64,000 nucleotides of DNA. It comes from Pseudoflavonifractor sp. AF19-9AC (lineage in GTDB: Bacteria; Bacillota; Clostridia; Oscillospirales; Oscillospiraceae). A program made the translations under genes and the position numbers. This document shows positions 42,383 through 50,161 of this stretch, piece after piece (the stretch's first letter is position 1; the number at the start of each line of letters is the position of its first letter). The stretch covers positions 62,001 through 126,000 of the forward strand of contig NZ_QUGI01000007.1 in the NCBI RefSeq assembly GCF_003478995.1, read 5' to 3'. The notes beneath the pieces are model-generated. The model was given only the letters and a program-made list of their open reading frames with translations, was not told the DNA's origin and searched no databases.

Positions 42383-43981
42383 ATGAAGCTAAGCTTTTTC
42401 GGCGCGGCCCACGCGGTCACCGGCAGCTGTCACTGCCTGGAGGTAAACGGCAAAAAAATTCTCATCGACTGCGGCCTGCAGCAGGGCCGGGATGAGCACG
42501 ACGACAACGCCCTGGACTTCGCCCCGGGCTACATCGACTGCGTGCTGGTCACCCACGCCCACATCGACCACTCGGGCCGCCTGCCCCTGCTGGTGAAGGA
42601 GGGCTTCACCGGCCCCATCTACACCACCCGCCTCACCGGGCAGCTGCTGTCCATTATGCTCCGGGACTCTGCCCACATCCAGGAGAGCGACGCCCAGTGG
42701 CAGAACCAGAAGGGCAAGCGCGCTGGCCGGGCTGAGGTGGAACCTCTGTACACCGTGGCCGACGCCGAGGCCGCCATACAGCAGCTCCAGACCGTGGAGT
42801 ACGGGCAACGCTTTGAGCTCTTCCCCGGGGTAGAGGTGCGCTTCAACGACGCCGGCCACCTGCTGGGCTCCTCCACGGTGGAGATCTGGATGACCGAGGG
42901 GGAGGTCTCCAAGAAGATCGTCTTCTCCGGTGACCTGGGCAACGTGGACCAGCCCATCATCCGGGACCCCCAGTATGTGGACGAGGCCGACTATGTGGTC
43001 ATGGAGTCCACCTACGGCGACCGCAACCACGAGCCCCCTGAGAGCTATGTGGATGCCCTGGCCGCCCTCATTGACGACGTTTTCTCCAAGGGGGGCAACA
43101 TCATCATCCCCTCCTTCGCCGTGGGCCGTACCCAGGAGCTTTTGTACTTCCTACGGGAAATCAAGTCCGAGGGACTGGTGAAGAGCGTCCCCAACTTCAC
43201 CGTCTGCGTGGACTCCCCCCTGGCCGCCGAGGCCACCCGGGTCTACTCCGGCAACCTCCACGGCTACCTGGATGAAGAGGCCATCGCCGTCCTCCAGGGG
43301 GGCGACAACCTCTTTACCTTCCCCGGCCTCACCCTCACCCAGTCCACCGAGGAGTCCAAGGCCCTGAACATGGACAAGACCCCCAAGATTATCATCTCCG
43401 CCTCCGGCATGTGCGACGCGGGCCGCATCCGCCACCACCTGAAGCACAACCTGTGGCGTCCGGAGTGCGCAGTGGTCTTTGTGGGCTACCAGGGCGAGGG
43501 CACCCTGGGCCGCCGTCTGCTGGACGGGGCCAAGACCGTCAAGCTGTTCGGCGAGGAGATCGCCGTCCGGGCCCGCATCGTCAACTTCAGGGGCCTGTCC
43601 TCCCACGCCGACCGGGATCACCTCATCGACTGGGTGCGGCACTTCGCTCCCGCGCCCCAGCAGGTCTTTGTGGTCCACGGCGACGCCCCGGTGACCGAGG
43701 TGTTTGCCCAAACCCTCAACGACCTGAACATTCCCGCCCACGCCCCCCTCTATGAGGAGGTCTACGACCTGGCCCAGGGACGTATGCTGGCCAAGGGCGT
43801 GGTGCTGGAGACCAAGCCCAAGACCTTCGGCGCCTCCGCCACCTCCCCCGCCTTCATGCGGCTTCAGGACGTGGCCAAGGAGCTGGAGCTGCTCATCAGC
43901 CGCAGCCGGGGCCGGCCCAACAAGGACCTGGCCAAGCTGGCGGACCAGCTGCGCCAGGTCATGGACAAGTGGGACGGCTGA
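42383..43981 (+). CDS. MBL-fold beta-CASP nuclease (RNA-processing type)
   Basis: 532 residues from MKLSFFGAAHAVTGSCH; AGAGGAGG lies upstream. Metallo-beta-lactamase metal motif THAHIDHSG, FNDAGHLLGSS, then the beta-CASP region (IPSFAVGRTQELLYFL, SASGMCDAGRIRHHLK, GLSSHADRDHLIDWV) and a helical C-terminal tail of ~60 residues. It is the YsaB/CPSF-like single-chain class related to RNase J and KH-less CPSF nucleases, so an RNA-cleaving role is likely. Downstream gene follows after 43 bases. Confidence 0.88.
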   Translation: MKLSFFGAAHAVTGSCHCLEVNGKKILIDCGLQQGRDEHDDNALDFAPGYIDCVLVTHAHIDHSGRLPLLVKEGFTGPIYTTRLTGQLLSIMLRDSAHIQESDAQWQNQKGKRAGRAEVEPLYTVADAEAAIQQLQTVEYGQRFELFPGVEVRFNDAGHLLGSSTVEIWMTEGEVSKKIVFSGDLGNVDQPIIRDPQYVDEADYVVMESTYGDRNHEPPESYVDALAALIDDVFSKGGNIIIPSFAVGRTQELLYFLREIKSEGLVKSVPNFTVCVDSPLAAEATRVYSGNLHGYLDEEAIAVLQGGDNLFTFPGLTLTQSTEESKALNMDKTPKIIISASGMCDAGRIRHHLKHNLWRPECAVVFVGYQGEGTLGRRLLDGAKTVKLFGEEIAVRARIVNFRGLSSHADRDHLIDWVRHFAPAPQQVFVVHGDAPVTEVFAQTLNDLNIPAHAPLYEEVYDLAQGRMLAKGVVLETKPKTFGASATSPAFMRLQDVAKELELLISRSRGRPNKDLAKLADQLRQVMDKWDG

Positions 43982-44024
43982 GTGTCTTTCCCACCTCACT
44001 ACTACTAGGATCGGAGTTTCACAC

Positions 44025-44885
44025 ATGGGTATTGACCGCAGAGGGCTCAAACGCCAAGCCAGAGAGGATATGGGCCTTCCCAGTCCCAACTTCCGGGTTG
44101 TCACCCTCCTTTATATTCTTATGACCGCAGGGGTATCCATCCTGTGCAGCCTCATCCCCCTGCCCGCCGGCTCTGAATATGGGGCCAGCTCGGTGACGAT
44201 GTTTCTGTCCCTGCTGCTGGCTCTGTACGGCACGGTGGTGGCCTTTGGCTACACTCTGTGGGCCCTGTGGGCCAGCCGGAGGCTGAACCCGGGCCCGGGC
44301 GCCCTCATCCAGGGCTTCTCCGTGGCGGGGCGCGTCATTCTCATGCGTCTTTTCATCCTCGTCCGGCTTCTGGGCGTCTGCCTCATCGTTTCCCTGCTTG
44401 TCCCCCTGACTCTTATGGCCCCTCCCTTCCTGACCACCACGATCCTGCTGCTTGTGCTGGCGGCAGCCCTGCTGACGGTCTCCCTCCGCTATGCCCTGGC
44501 CCCCTACCTGCTGGCCGACCGGCCGGACGACGGGGCGGGCGCCGCTGTGCGCCGCAGTGCCCAGCTGATGCAGGGCTGGAAGTGGGAGCTATTTAAGCTG
44601 GAGCTGTCCTTCTGGGGCTGGGTGCTCCTTCGTTGGCTGCTCATGGCAGCGGCCTACGGCTTTACCTTCTGGTACAGCGGCCTGTCCCAGGCCATCGCCA
44701 CCCTAGAGTCCGCGGATCTGGCGGTGTGGATCTATTTGGTGGCCAACAGCCTGATGGCCTTTGCCCTGTCCACCGCGCTCACCCTGCCACTGGACCTGTG
44801 GCTCACCCCCTATCAGGAGGTCTCCCGGGCCCGCTTCTACGGCTTCCGCCTCCAGGCACAGCAGGCCTCCGCTCCTCAGCTGTAA
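44025..44885 (+). CDS. Multi-pass membrane protein, possibly DUF975 family
   Basis: 286 residues from MGIDRRGLKRQAREDMG, with GGAG eight bases upstream. Five to six membrane helices; the N-terminal Arg-rich LKRQAREDMG, the internal SRRLNPGPGALIQGFS and the SLRYALAPYLLADRP...ALRRSAQLMQGWKWELF-like section recall DUF975 membrane proteins. Function unknown. It ends at a terminator and may share transcription with the nuclease gene. Confidence 0.65.
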   Translation: MGIDRRGLKRQAREDMGLPSPNFRVVTLLYILMTAGVSILCSLIPLPAGSEYGASSVTMFLSLLLALYGTVVAFGYTLWALWASRRLNPGPGALIQGFSVAGRVILMRLFILVRLLGVCLIVSLLVPLTLMAPPFLTTTILLLVLAAALLTVSLRYALAPYLLADRPDDGAGAAVRRSAQLMQGWKWELFKLELSFWGWVLLRWLLMAAAYGFTFWYSGLSQAIATLESADLAVWIYLVANSLMAFALSTALTLPLDLWLTPYQEVSRARFYGFRLQAQQASAPQL

Positions 44886-44886
44886 G

Positions 44887-44918
44887 AAAACGTCCCCCGG
44901 TTTGGGGGACGTTTTTTT
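44887..44918 (+). terminator. Terminator before lexA
   Basis: Stem ACGTCCCCC / GGGGGACGT followed by seven T. Confidence 0.92.
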
Positions 44919-44929
44919 GTGCAGTTTTG

Positions 44930-44968
44930 GAACGTTTGTTTGACATTTCTGGGGATGTATGGTATAAT
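44930..44968 (+). promoter_or_regulatory. lexA promoter with SOS box
   Basis: TTGACA (44940-44945), 17 bases, TATAAT (44963-44968). GAACGTTTGTTT at 44930-44941 fits the Gram-positive LexA box GAAC-N4-GTTY and overlaps the -35, giving autorepression. Confidence 0.85.
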
Positions 44969-45018
44969 GCACCCAACACTAGGATATTCTCCTCCCCTTC
45001 GAAAGGAGTTTATACGCT

Positions 45019-45636
45019 ATGGCCAAGCTCACCGCCAAGCAGCAGCAGATCTACGACTACATCCTCGCCTTTACCTCTGACCACGGCTATCCCCCCTCCG
45101 TCCGGGAAATCGGCGCGGCAGTGGGACTGAAGTCCCCTTCCACCGTCCACTTCCACATGAAGGGTCTGGAGGAAGCGGGCGTCATTGTGAAGGCCGAGGG
45201 CAAGACCCGGGCCATTACCCTCCCCGGCGTCCCCTTCGGCGGCGTGGCGGAGGAGGAGAACCCCCACGCCAATCAGGTGCCCATTCTGGGCAACGTGGCC
45301 GCCGGTTCCCCCATTCTGGCCCAGGAGTGCATTGAAGATTACCTCACCTTCGACACCGACGGCCTGAGCGGCGAGCACTTTGCCCTCCGGGTGCGGGGCG
45401 AATCCATGCTGAACGCCGGCATCCTCCCCGGGGATCTGGTGGTGGTCCACCGCCAGCAGGACGCCCACAACGGGGAAATTGTGGTGGCCCTCTTTGAGGA
45501 CGAGGCCACGGTGAAAACCCTCCAGCGCCGGGACGGCCATACCTGGCTGCTGCCGGAAAACCCCGACTACCAGCCCATTGACGGTACCAATGCCGAGATT
45601 CTGGGTAAGGTGGTGGCGGTGGTGCGCCGCTACTGA
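45019..45636 (+). CDS. lexA: SOS repressor LexA
   Basis: 205 residues. Winged helix-turn-helix (about 1-65: AKQQQIYDYILAFTSDHGYPPSVREIGAAVGLKSPSTVHFH) and the S24 self-cleaving domain: Ala-Gly cleavage bond in VAAGSP, nucleophile Ser in GESMLNAGILPGDLVVV and catalytic Lys in DEATVKTL. AAAGGAG before the ATG. Autoregulated through the SOS box in its promoter. No other SOS genes adjoin. Confidence 0.96.
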   Translation: MAKLTAKQQQIYDYILAFTSDHGYPPSVREIGAAVGLKSPSTVHFHMKGLEEAGVIVKAEGKTRAITLPGVPFGGVAEEENPHANQVPILGNVAAGSPILAQECIEDYLTFDTDGLSGEHFALRVRGESMLNAGILPGDLVVVHRQQDAHNGEIVVALFEDEATVKTLQRRDGHTWLLPENPDYQPIDGTNAEILGKVVAVVRRY

Positions 45637-45658
45637 GGTGCTCTTCCATCCTACATAC

Positions 45659-45692
45659 AAAAACGCCTGCTCTTTTGAGCAGGCGTTTTTTC
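45659..45692. terminator. Bidirectional terminator between lexA and chrA
   Basis: Stem AAAACGCCTGCTC / GAGCAGGCGTTTT with loop TTTT. Confidence 0.92.
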
Positions 45693-45699
45693 TATCCCA

Positions 45700-46263
45700 T
45701 TAAAACTGGAAGACCGCACCCACCACCGCGGCGATGGCGATAAAAACGATGGGGTGGAGCTTTTTCATGGGGGTCCACTTCATGGCCACAAAGATGACCA
45801 CAGCCAAAACAATGGCGGGCCAGTGGGCCACCAGGACGTGCTCCTCCAGCCCCTCCACCGTCACCAGCACCGAGGCGGCCACCGACAGCCCCGCCGAGGC
45901 AATGAGGGCCGTGGAGGCGGGACGCAGACCGTAGAAGGTAGCCTCCACTGCCTTGGAGCTGCGGAACTTCTGCAAAAAACCGGCAATGATGAGAATGACA
46001 ATAATGGAGGGGGTAATGAGTCCCAGAGTCGCCACAATGGCCCCGGGAATTCCACTGGTGGAGAAGCCCACATAGGTGGCCATGTTCACCCCCATGGGGC
46101 CGGGGGTGGACTCGGAGACAGCGATCATGGTGGTGAGCTCTGCGTCGGTAAACCAGCCGGTAACCTCACCCATGTGCTGGAGAAAGGGCACGGTGGCCAG
46201 ACCGCCGCCCACGGCAAACAGTCCCACCTTGGCAAATTCATAAAACAGACGGAGCAGAATCAT
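45700..46263 (-). CDS. Chromate transporter family protein, second half
   Basis: 187 residues from MILLRLFYEFAKVGLFAVGGG, overlapping the stop of the first chr gene (ATGA) with AAGGAGGG before it. Half-size CHR protein with six hydrophobic segments and the motifs FAVGGGLATVPFLQ and STPGPMGVNMATYVG. Small CHR proteins work as pairs of opposite topology. Chromate efflux is known for some members; the substrate in a gut anaerobe is uncertain. Confidence 0.85.
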   Translation of the reverse strand: MILLRLFYEFAKVGLFAVGGGLATVPFLQHMGEVTGWFTDAELTTMIAVSESTPGPMGVNMATYVGFSTSGIPGAIVATLGLITPSIIVILIIAGFLQKFRSSKAVEATFYGLRPASTALIASAGLSVAASVLVTVEGLEEHVLVAHWPAIVLAVVIFVAMKWTPMKKLHPIVFIAIAAVVGAVFQF

Positions 46264-46817
46264 GCTGCGCTCCCTCCTTTCCCCAGCTTCAGCAGCTGCC
46301 GGGTCACATAGCCCACCAGGCCAGCTCCCACAATGAGCAGCGCCGGAGACAATCCCACAAAGAAGGCCAGAACCAGCACCACCACAAAGATACACGCCGT
46401 CAGCACATCTTTGACGGTGGTCTTGCTCAGCTTCACCACGCTGGAGGCAATGAGGGCCACCACACAGGCGTTGACGCCCGCCAGGGCGTGCTGCACTGTG
46501 GGAATATCCGCAAAGTTGCTCAGGAAGGCGGCAATGGCGGTAATGATCACAAGAGAAGGGAACACCAGGCCGATGGTGGCCACCACGCCACCCAGCCAGC
46601 CCCGGTATTTGTGGCCGATAAAAGTGGCGGTGTTCACCGCGATGATGCCCGGGGTGCACTGGCCGATGGCGTAGTAATCCACCAGCTCCTCCTCCGTGGC
46701 CCACCCCTTCTTGTCCACAACCTCCCGCTGGAGGATGGGCAGCATGGCGTAGCCTCCGCCAAAAGTACAAACTCCCATCTTTGCAAAGGTGAAGAAAAGA
46801 TCCAGATAGATATTCAC
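46260..46817 (-). CDS. Chromate transporter family protein, first half
   Basis: 185 residues. A GTG at 46817 (MNIYLDLFFTFAKMGVCTFGGGYAML) is chosen as start because GGGGAGG lies six bases ahead; the in-frame ATG further up overlaps that site. Half-size CHR protein with CTFGGGYAMLPILQRE and QCTPGIIAVNTATFIG. It is encoded in front of, and coupled to, the second half. Confidence 0.85.
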   Translation of the reverse strand: MNIYLDLFFTFAKMGVCTFGGGYAMLPILQREVVDKKGWATEEELVDYYAIGQCTPGIIAVNTATFIGHKYRGWLGGVVATIGLVFPSLVIITAIAAFLSNFADIPTVQHALAGVNACVVALIASSVVKLSKTTVKDVLTACIFVVVLVLAFFVGLSPALLIVGAGLVGYVTRQLLKLGKGGSAA

Positions 46818-46840
46818 AACGTTCCTCCCCAAAATTCAGG

Positions 46841-46881
46841 AAGCAGGAAACGGGCCAGCACGCCGCCCCGTTTCCTGCTTT
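46841..46881. terminator. Hairpin between ychF and the chr pair
   Basis: Stem AAGCAGGAAACGGG / CCCGTTTCCTGCTT, just past the ychF stop; moderate tail. Confidence 0.7.
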
Positions 46882-46894
46882 GTTGCACAGACTA

Positions 46895-47983
46895 TTACAC
46901 GTTGAAGCGGAAGAGAATGATGTCGCCGTCCTGCACCACATACTCCTTGCCCTCGGAGCGGATGAGGCCCTTCTCCCGGGCGGCGGCCATGGTGCCGCAG
47001 GCCATCAGATCCTCATAGGACACCACCTCGGCCCGGATGAAGCCCCGCTCAAAGTCGGAGTGGATCTTGCCGGCAGCCTGGGGAGCCTTGGTGCCCTTCT
47101 TGATGGTCCAGGCCCGGCACTCGTCCTCGCCGGAGGTGAGGTAGGAGATGAGACCAAGCAGGGTGTAGCTGGCCTTCACCAGCCGGTCCAGACCGGACTC
47201 CGCCACCCCCAGGTCGTCCAGGAACATCTGCTTCTCCTCGGGCTCCAGCTGGGCGATCTCCGCCTCCAGCTTGGCGCACACGGGGATGACCTGGGCGCCC
47301 TCGGCGGCGGCCCGCTCCTCCACCTGCTTATAGTAGTCCACACCGTGGGGGTCGGAAAAGCCGTCCTCGTCCAGGTTGGCGGCGTAAATGACCGGCTTCA
47401 GGGTCAGCAGCTCACAGTCGGGGTACTCCTCCGCGATGTCCACCGCCTGGTAGGAGCGGGCGGACTTGCCGTCGTTGAGCCAATCCCGCAGGCCCTCGAA
47501 GTCGGCGGCCTCCTGCAGGAACTTCTTGTCCCCCTTGGCGGCCTTCTTGGCCTTGTCGATGCGCCGCTCCACCATCTCCAGGTCGGCCATCACCAGCTCC
47601 AGGTCGATGGTGTCAATGTCCCGGATGGGATCGGTGGAACCCTCCACGTGGATGACGTTGTCGTCGTCAAAGCACCGCACTACATGGACAATGGCGTCGG
47701 TGGCACGGATGTTGCCCAAAAACTTGTTGCCCAGGCCCTCGCCCTTGCTGGCGCCCTTCACCAGGCCGGCGATGTCCACAAACTCAATGACGGCCGGAGT
47801 GGTCTTCTTGGGGTGATACATCTCGCTGAGCTTGTCCAGGCGGTAGTCGGGCACGGCCACCATGCCCACGTTGGGGTCAATGGTGCAGAAGGGGTAGTTG
47901 GCGCTCTCGGCGCCGGCGTTGGTAATGGCGTTGAACAGGGTGCTCTTGCCCACGTTGGGCAGACCCACGATACCTAATTTCAC
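46895..47983 (-). CDS. ychF: Ribosome-binding ATPase YchF (Obg family)
   Basis: 362 residues. P-loop [32 protein letters not shown] switch region, and the altered G4 NLDE (YAANLDED) in place of NKxD that makes YchF prefer ATP over GTP; C-terminal TGS domain ending [18 protein letters not shown]. Universally conserved, associated with ribosome quality and stress response. Transcribed after ttcA-like gene on the same strand but 84 bases apart. Confidence 0.95.
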   Translation of the reverse strand: MKLGIVGLPNVGKSTLFNAITNAGAESANYPFCTIDPNVGMVAVPDYRLDKLSEMYHPKKTTPAVIEFVDIAGLVKGASKGEGLGNKFLGNIRATDAIVHVVRCFDDDNVIHVEGSTDPIRDIDTIDLELVMADLEMVERRIDKAKKAAKGDKKFLQEAADFEGLRDWLNDGKSARSYQAVDIAEEYPDCELLTLKPVIYAANLDEDGFSDPHGVDYYKQVEERAAAEGAQVIPVCAKLEAEIAQLEPEEKQMFLDDLGVAESGLDRLVKASYTLLGLISYLTSGEDECRAWTIKKGTKAPQAAGKIHSDFERGFIRAEVVSYEDLMACGTMAAAREKGLIRSEGKEYVVQDGDIILFRFNV

Positions 47984-48067
47984 GGCAATTCCTCTTTTCC
48001 GCTGTCAATTTCTCAAGTTGGCCCAAATATTATATCTGGTTTCCCAAAAAGTTGCAAGGGGGACCGC

Positions 48068-48835
48068 TCAATCCTCTTCCAGTTCCTCGGGCAGAGGACG
48101 TCTCCGGTGCTCCACCGGCCCCCATTCCGGCAGGGGCAGGCGCTGCATGGCGCCAAAGGCCCGGGCCTTCAGGCCGGGATAGCGGCCCTGGAGCTCATAG
48201 ATGAGCTCCTTGATCTCCTGGCGCTTGGTGTTGCCGTTGGCGGGGCAGGGGTTTTCCACCACGGGCAGCTCCAGGCGCTGGGCGGTGTGGCGGATCAGGT
48301 TCTCCCCGCAGTAGAGCAGGGGGCGGATCTGGGTAATATCCGTGCGGTCCAGATAGGTCACCGGCTGGAAACAGGACAAGCGCCCCTCAAAAATCAGGGA
48401 CATAAAAAAGGTCTCGATGGCGTCGTCATAGTGGTGCCCCAGGGCGATTTTGGTCAGTCCCCGTTCCTTCATGGCATTGTGCAGAGCGCCCCGGCGCATC
48501 TTGGCACACATGGAGCAGGGATTTTTCTCCCGGCGCACATCAAAGATGATGTGGTGGATCTCACTATTTAATATGGTATAGGGCACTCCCAGCTCCTCAC
48601 AGAACCGGGCAATGGGGGTAAAGTCCATCCCTGACCGGCCATCGGCGTGGCCCATATCCAGGGTGATGGCCTCCACCTCAAAGGGAATGGGGTAAAATTC
48701 CCGCAGCTTGGCCAGAGCGGCCAGCAGCATCAGGGAGTCCTTGCCCCCAGATACCCCCACCGCAATCCGGTCCCCTGGTGCAATCATCTCATAGTCCTCC
48801 ACGCACCGTCGGACAAGAGAGAGAATCTTATTCAT
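48068..48835 (-). CDS. TtcA-family tRNA 2-thiolation protein
   Basis: 255 residues from MNKILSLVRRCVEDYEMI, with AAGGAGG upstream. PP-loop SGGKDSLML and paired cysteine motif CSMCAKMRRGALH, ALGHHYDDAIETFFMSL, and a third cysteine in NPCPANGNTKR, as in TtcA (s2C32 formation using an iron-sulfur cluster). In Firmicutes such proteins are less well defined and may thiolate a different position. Start fixed by the ribosome site. Confidence 0.85.
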   Translation of the reverse strand: MNKILSLVRRCVEDYEMIAPGDRIAVGVSGGKDSLMLLAALAKLREFYPIPFEVEAITLDMGHADGRSGMDFTPIARFCEELGVPYTILNSEIHHIIFDVRREKNPCSMCAKMRRGALHNAMKERGLTKIALGHHYDDAIETFFMSLIFEGRLSCFQPVTYLDRTDITQIRPLLYCGENLIRHTAQRLELPVVENPCPANGNTKRQEIKELIYELQGRYPGLKARAFGAMQRLPLPEWGPVEHRRRPLPEELEED

Positions 48836-49029
48836 TGTACGCCTCCTTCGGGAGAAAATAGGGAAAAATCTTTGCCGGAGCCCCACTTTTCTCTGGTTTT
48901 CCGCATCATTTCCCCGAATTTTCTTTGTTCAAAAACGAAAATCGAAAGTTAGATTTCAAGAGTATTTATGAGCATTCGGGAGAAAACGAGAGTTTTCAGA
49001 ATCTCAGGTGAAAAAAATCAAAAATTCCG

Positions 49030-49058
49030 TTGACACCAGGCCACCCCCGTACTATAAT
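49030..49058 (+). promoter_or_regulatory. rplM-rpsI promoter
   Basis: Consensus TTGACA (49030-49035), 17 bases, TATAAT (49053-49058), the strongest promoter match in the window. The preceding AT-rich stretch (48887-49028) holds no gene. Confidence 0.85.
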
Positions 49059-49060
49059 AC

Positions 49061-49110
49061 AAAACGCTCCGCTTGTACAGTGCGGAGGCATACTATTTTT
49101 ATCACAAACC
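49061..49110 (+). promoter_or_regulatory. Leader hairpin of rplM, candidate L13 autoregulatory element
   Basis: The 5' leader starts near 49065 and contains CTCCGC-TTGTACAGT-GCGGAG (49067-49087) followed by an ATTTTT tract. Firmicute rplM operons commonly have an L13 leader that the protein binds; placement fits but the fold was not computed. Confidence 0.45.
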
Positions 49111-49151
49111 GAATTGGTTGAGATAAGTAGAGGAAAATGGAGGTTTCACCT

Positions 49152-49583
49152 ATGTCCACATTCATGGCCAACAAGGGGAACATCGAGCGGAAGTGGTACG
49201 TCCTGGACGCCGCCGGCAAGCCCCTGGGTAAGACCGCTGCTCTCGCCGCCGACCTGCTGCGCGGCAAGCGGAAGCCCGAATACACCCCCCACGCCGACTG
49301 CGGCGACTACGTCATCGTCATCAACGCCGAGAAGGCTGTCCTCACCGGCAAGAAGCTGGACCAGAAGTACTATCGTACTCACTCTGGCTGGGTGGGCGGT
49401 CTGAAGGAAGTCAAGTACCGCACCCTGATGCAGAGCAAGCCCGAGCTGGCCATGAAGCTGGCCATCCGCGGCATGATGCCCCGCAACATCATCACCAAGG
49501 ACTCCCTGACTCGCCTGCACATCTATCGCGGCGGCGAGCATGAGCATGCCGCCCAGAAGCCCGAAGTCTGGGCCGCCGAGTAA
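49152..49583 (+). CDS. rplM: 50S ribosomal protein L13
   Basis: 143 residues from MSTFMANKGNIERKWYVLDA, seven bases after GGAGGT. L13 signatures: DAAGKPLGKTAALAADLLRGK, DYVIVINAEKAVLTGKK, YYRTHSGWVGGLKE, AIRGMMPRN. First gene of rplM-rpsI. Confidence 0.97.
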   Translation: MSTFMANKGNIERKWYVLDAAGKPLGKTAALAADLLRGKRKPEYTPHADCGDYVIVINAEKAVLTGKKLDQKYYRTHSGWVGGLKEVKYRTLMQSKPELAMKLAIRGMMPRNIITKDSLTRLHIYRGGEHEHAAQKPEVWAAE

Positions 49584-49599
49584 GAGGAGGATTTGAATC

Positions 49600-50004
49600 A
49601 TGTATAAGAGCAAGAAGCCTTATTTCTACGGCACCGGCCGCCGGAAGTCCTCTGTGGCCCGCGTGCACCTGTTCCAGAACGGCACCGGCGCCATCACCAT
49701 CAACGGCCGCGACATTGACGAGTACTTCGGTCTGGAGACCCTGAAGCTCATCGTTCGTCAGCCCCTGGTTGCCACCGAGCAGCTGGGCAAGGTGGACATC
49801 GTTGCCACCGTCACCGGCGGCGGCGTCACCGGCCAGGCCGGCGCCATCCGTCACGGCATCGCCCGTGCTCTGCTGCTGGTCAACGAGGAGTTCCGTCCCG
49901 CTCTGAAGAGCGCCGGTTACCTGACCCGCGATCCTCGTATGAAGGAGCGTAAGAAGTACGGCCTGAAGGCTGCCCGTCGCGCTCCCCAGTTCTCCAAGCG
50001 CTGA
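49600..50004 (+). CDS. rpsI: 30S ribosomal protein S9
   Basis: 134 residues; GAGGAGG precedes the ATG and the gap to rplM is 16 bases. S9 motifs: [40 protein letters not shown] and the conserved C-terminal tail [17 protein letters not shown] that reaches the P site. Confidence 0.97.
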   Translation: MYKSKKPYFYGTGRRKSSVARVHLFQNGTGAITINGRDIDEYFGLETLKLIVRQPLVATEQLGKVDIVATVTGGGVTGQAGAIRHGIARALLLVNEEFRPALKSAGYLTRDPRMKERKKYGLKAARRAPQFSKR

Positions 50005-50023
50005 GTTTTCCCTTTGCTTTTCC

Positions 50024-50052
50024 AGTGCCGCCCATTGGGCGGCACTTTTTTC
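50024..50052 (+). terminator. Terminator of rplM-rpsI
   Basis: Stem AGTGCCGCCC / GGGCGGCACT, loop ATT, six T. Confidence 0.92.
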
Positions 50053-50161
50053 ATGCCTGCCCCGGGGTGAGCAGCCGACCCGCGGAAAATTCCTTGCATT
50101 CCATCTGAAAGCATGTAAAATGGAGGTATAGGACCCCATTATTTTTACAAGGAGGGCCACT

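Noticed and set aside
43752..44885. A 377-residue open frame beginning inside the beta-CASP nuclease gene
   Set aside because: Its first 91 codons are a shadow of the nuclease gene; the ATG at 44025 has the ribosome site.
45700..46941. A 413-residue open frame on the minus strand covering the chr pair
   Set aside because: Only its last 187 residues are a CHR protein; the upstream part is another frame of the first chr gene. The real start is the ATG at 46263.
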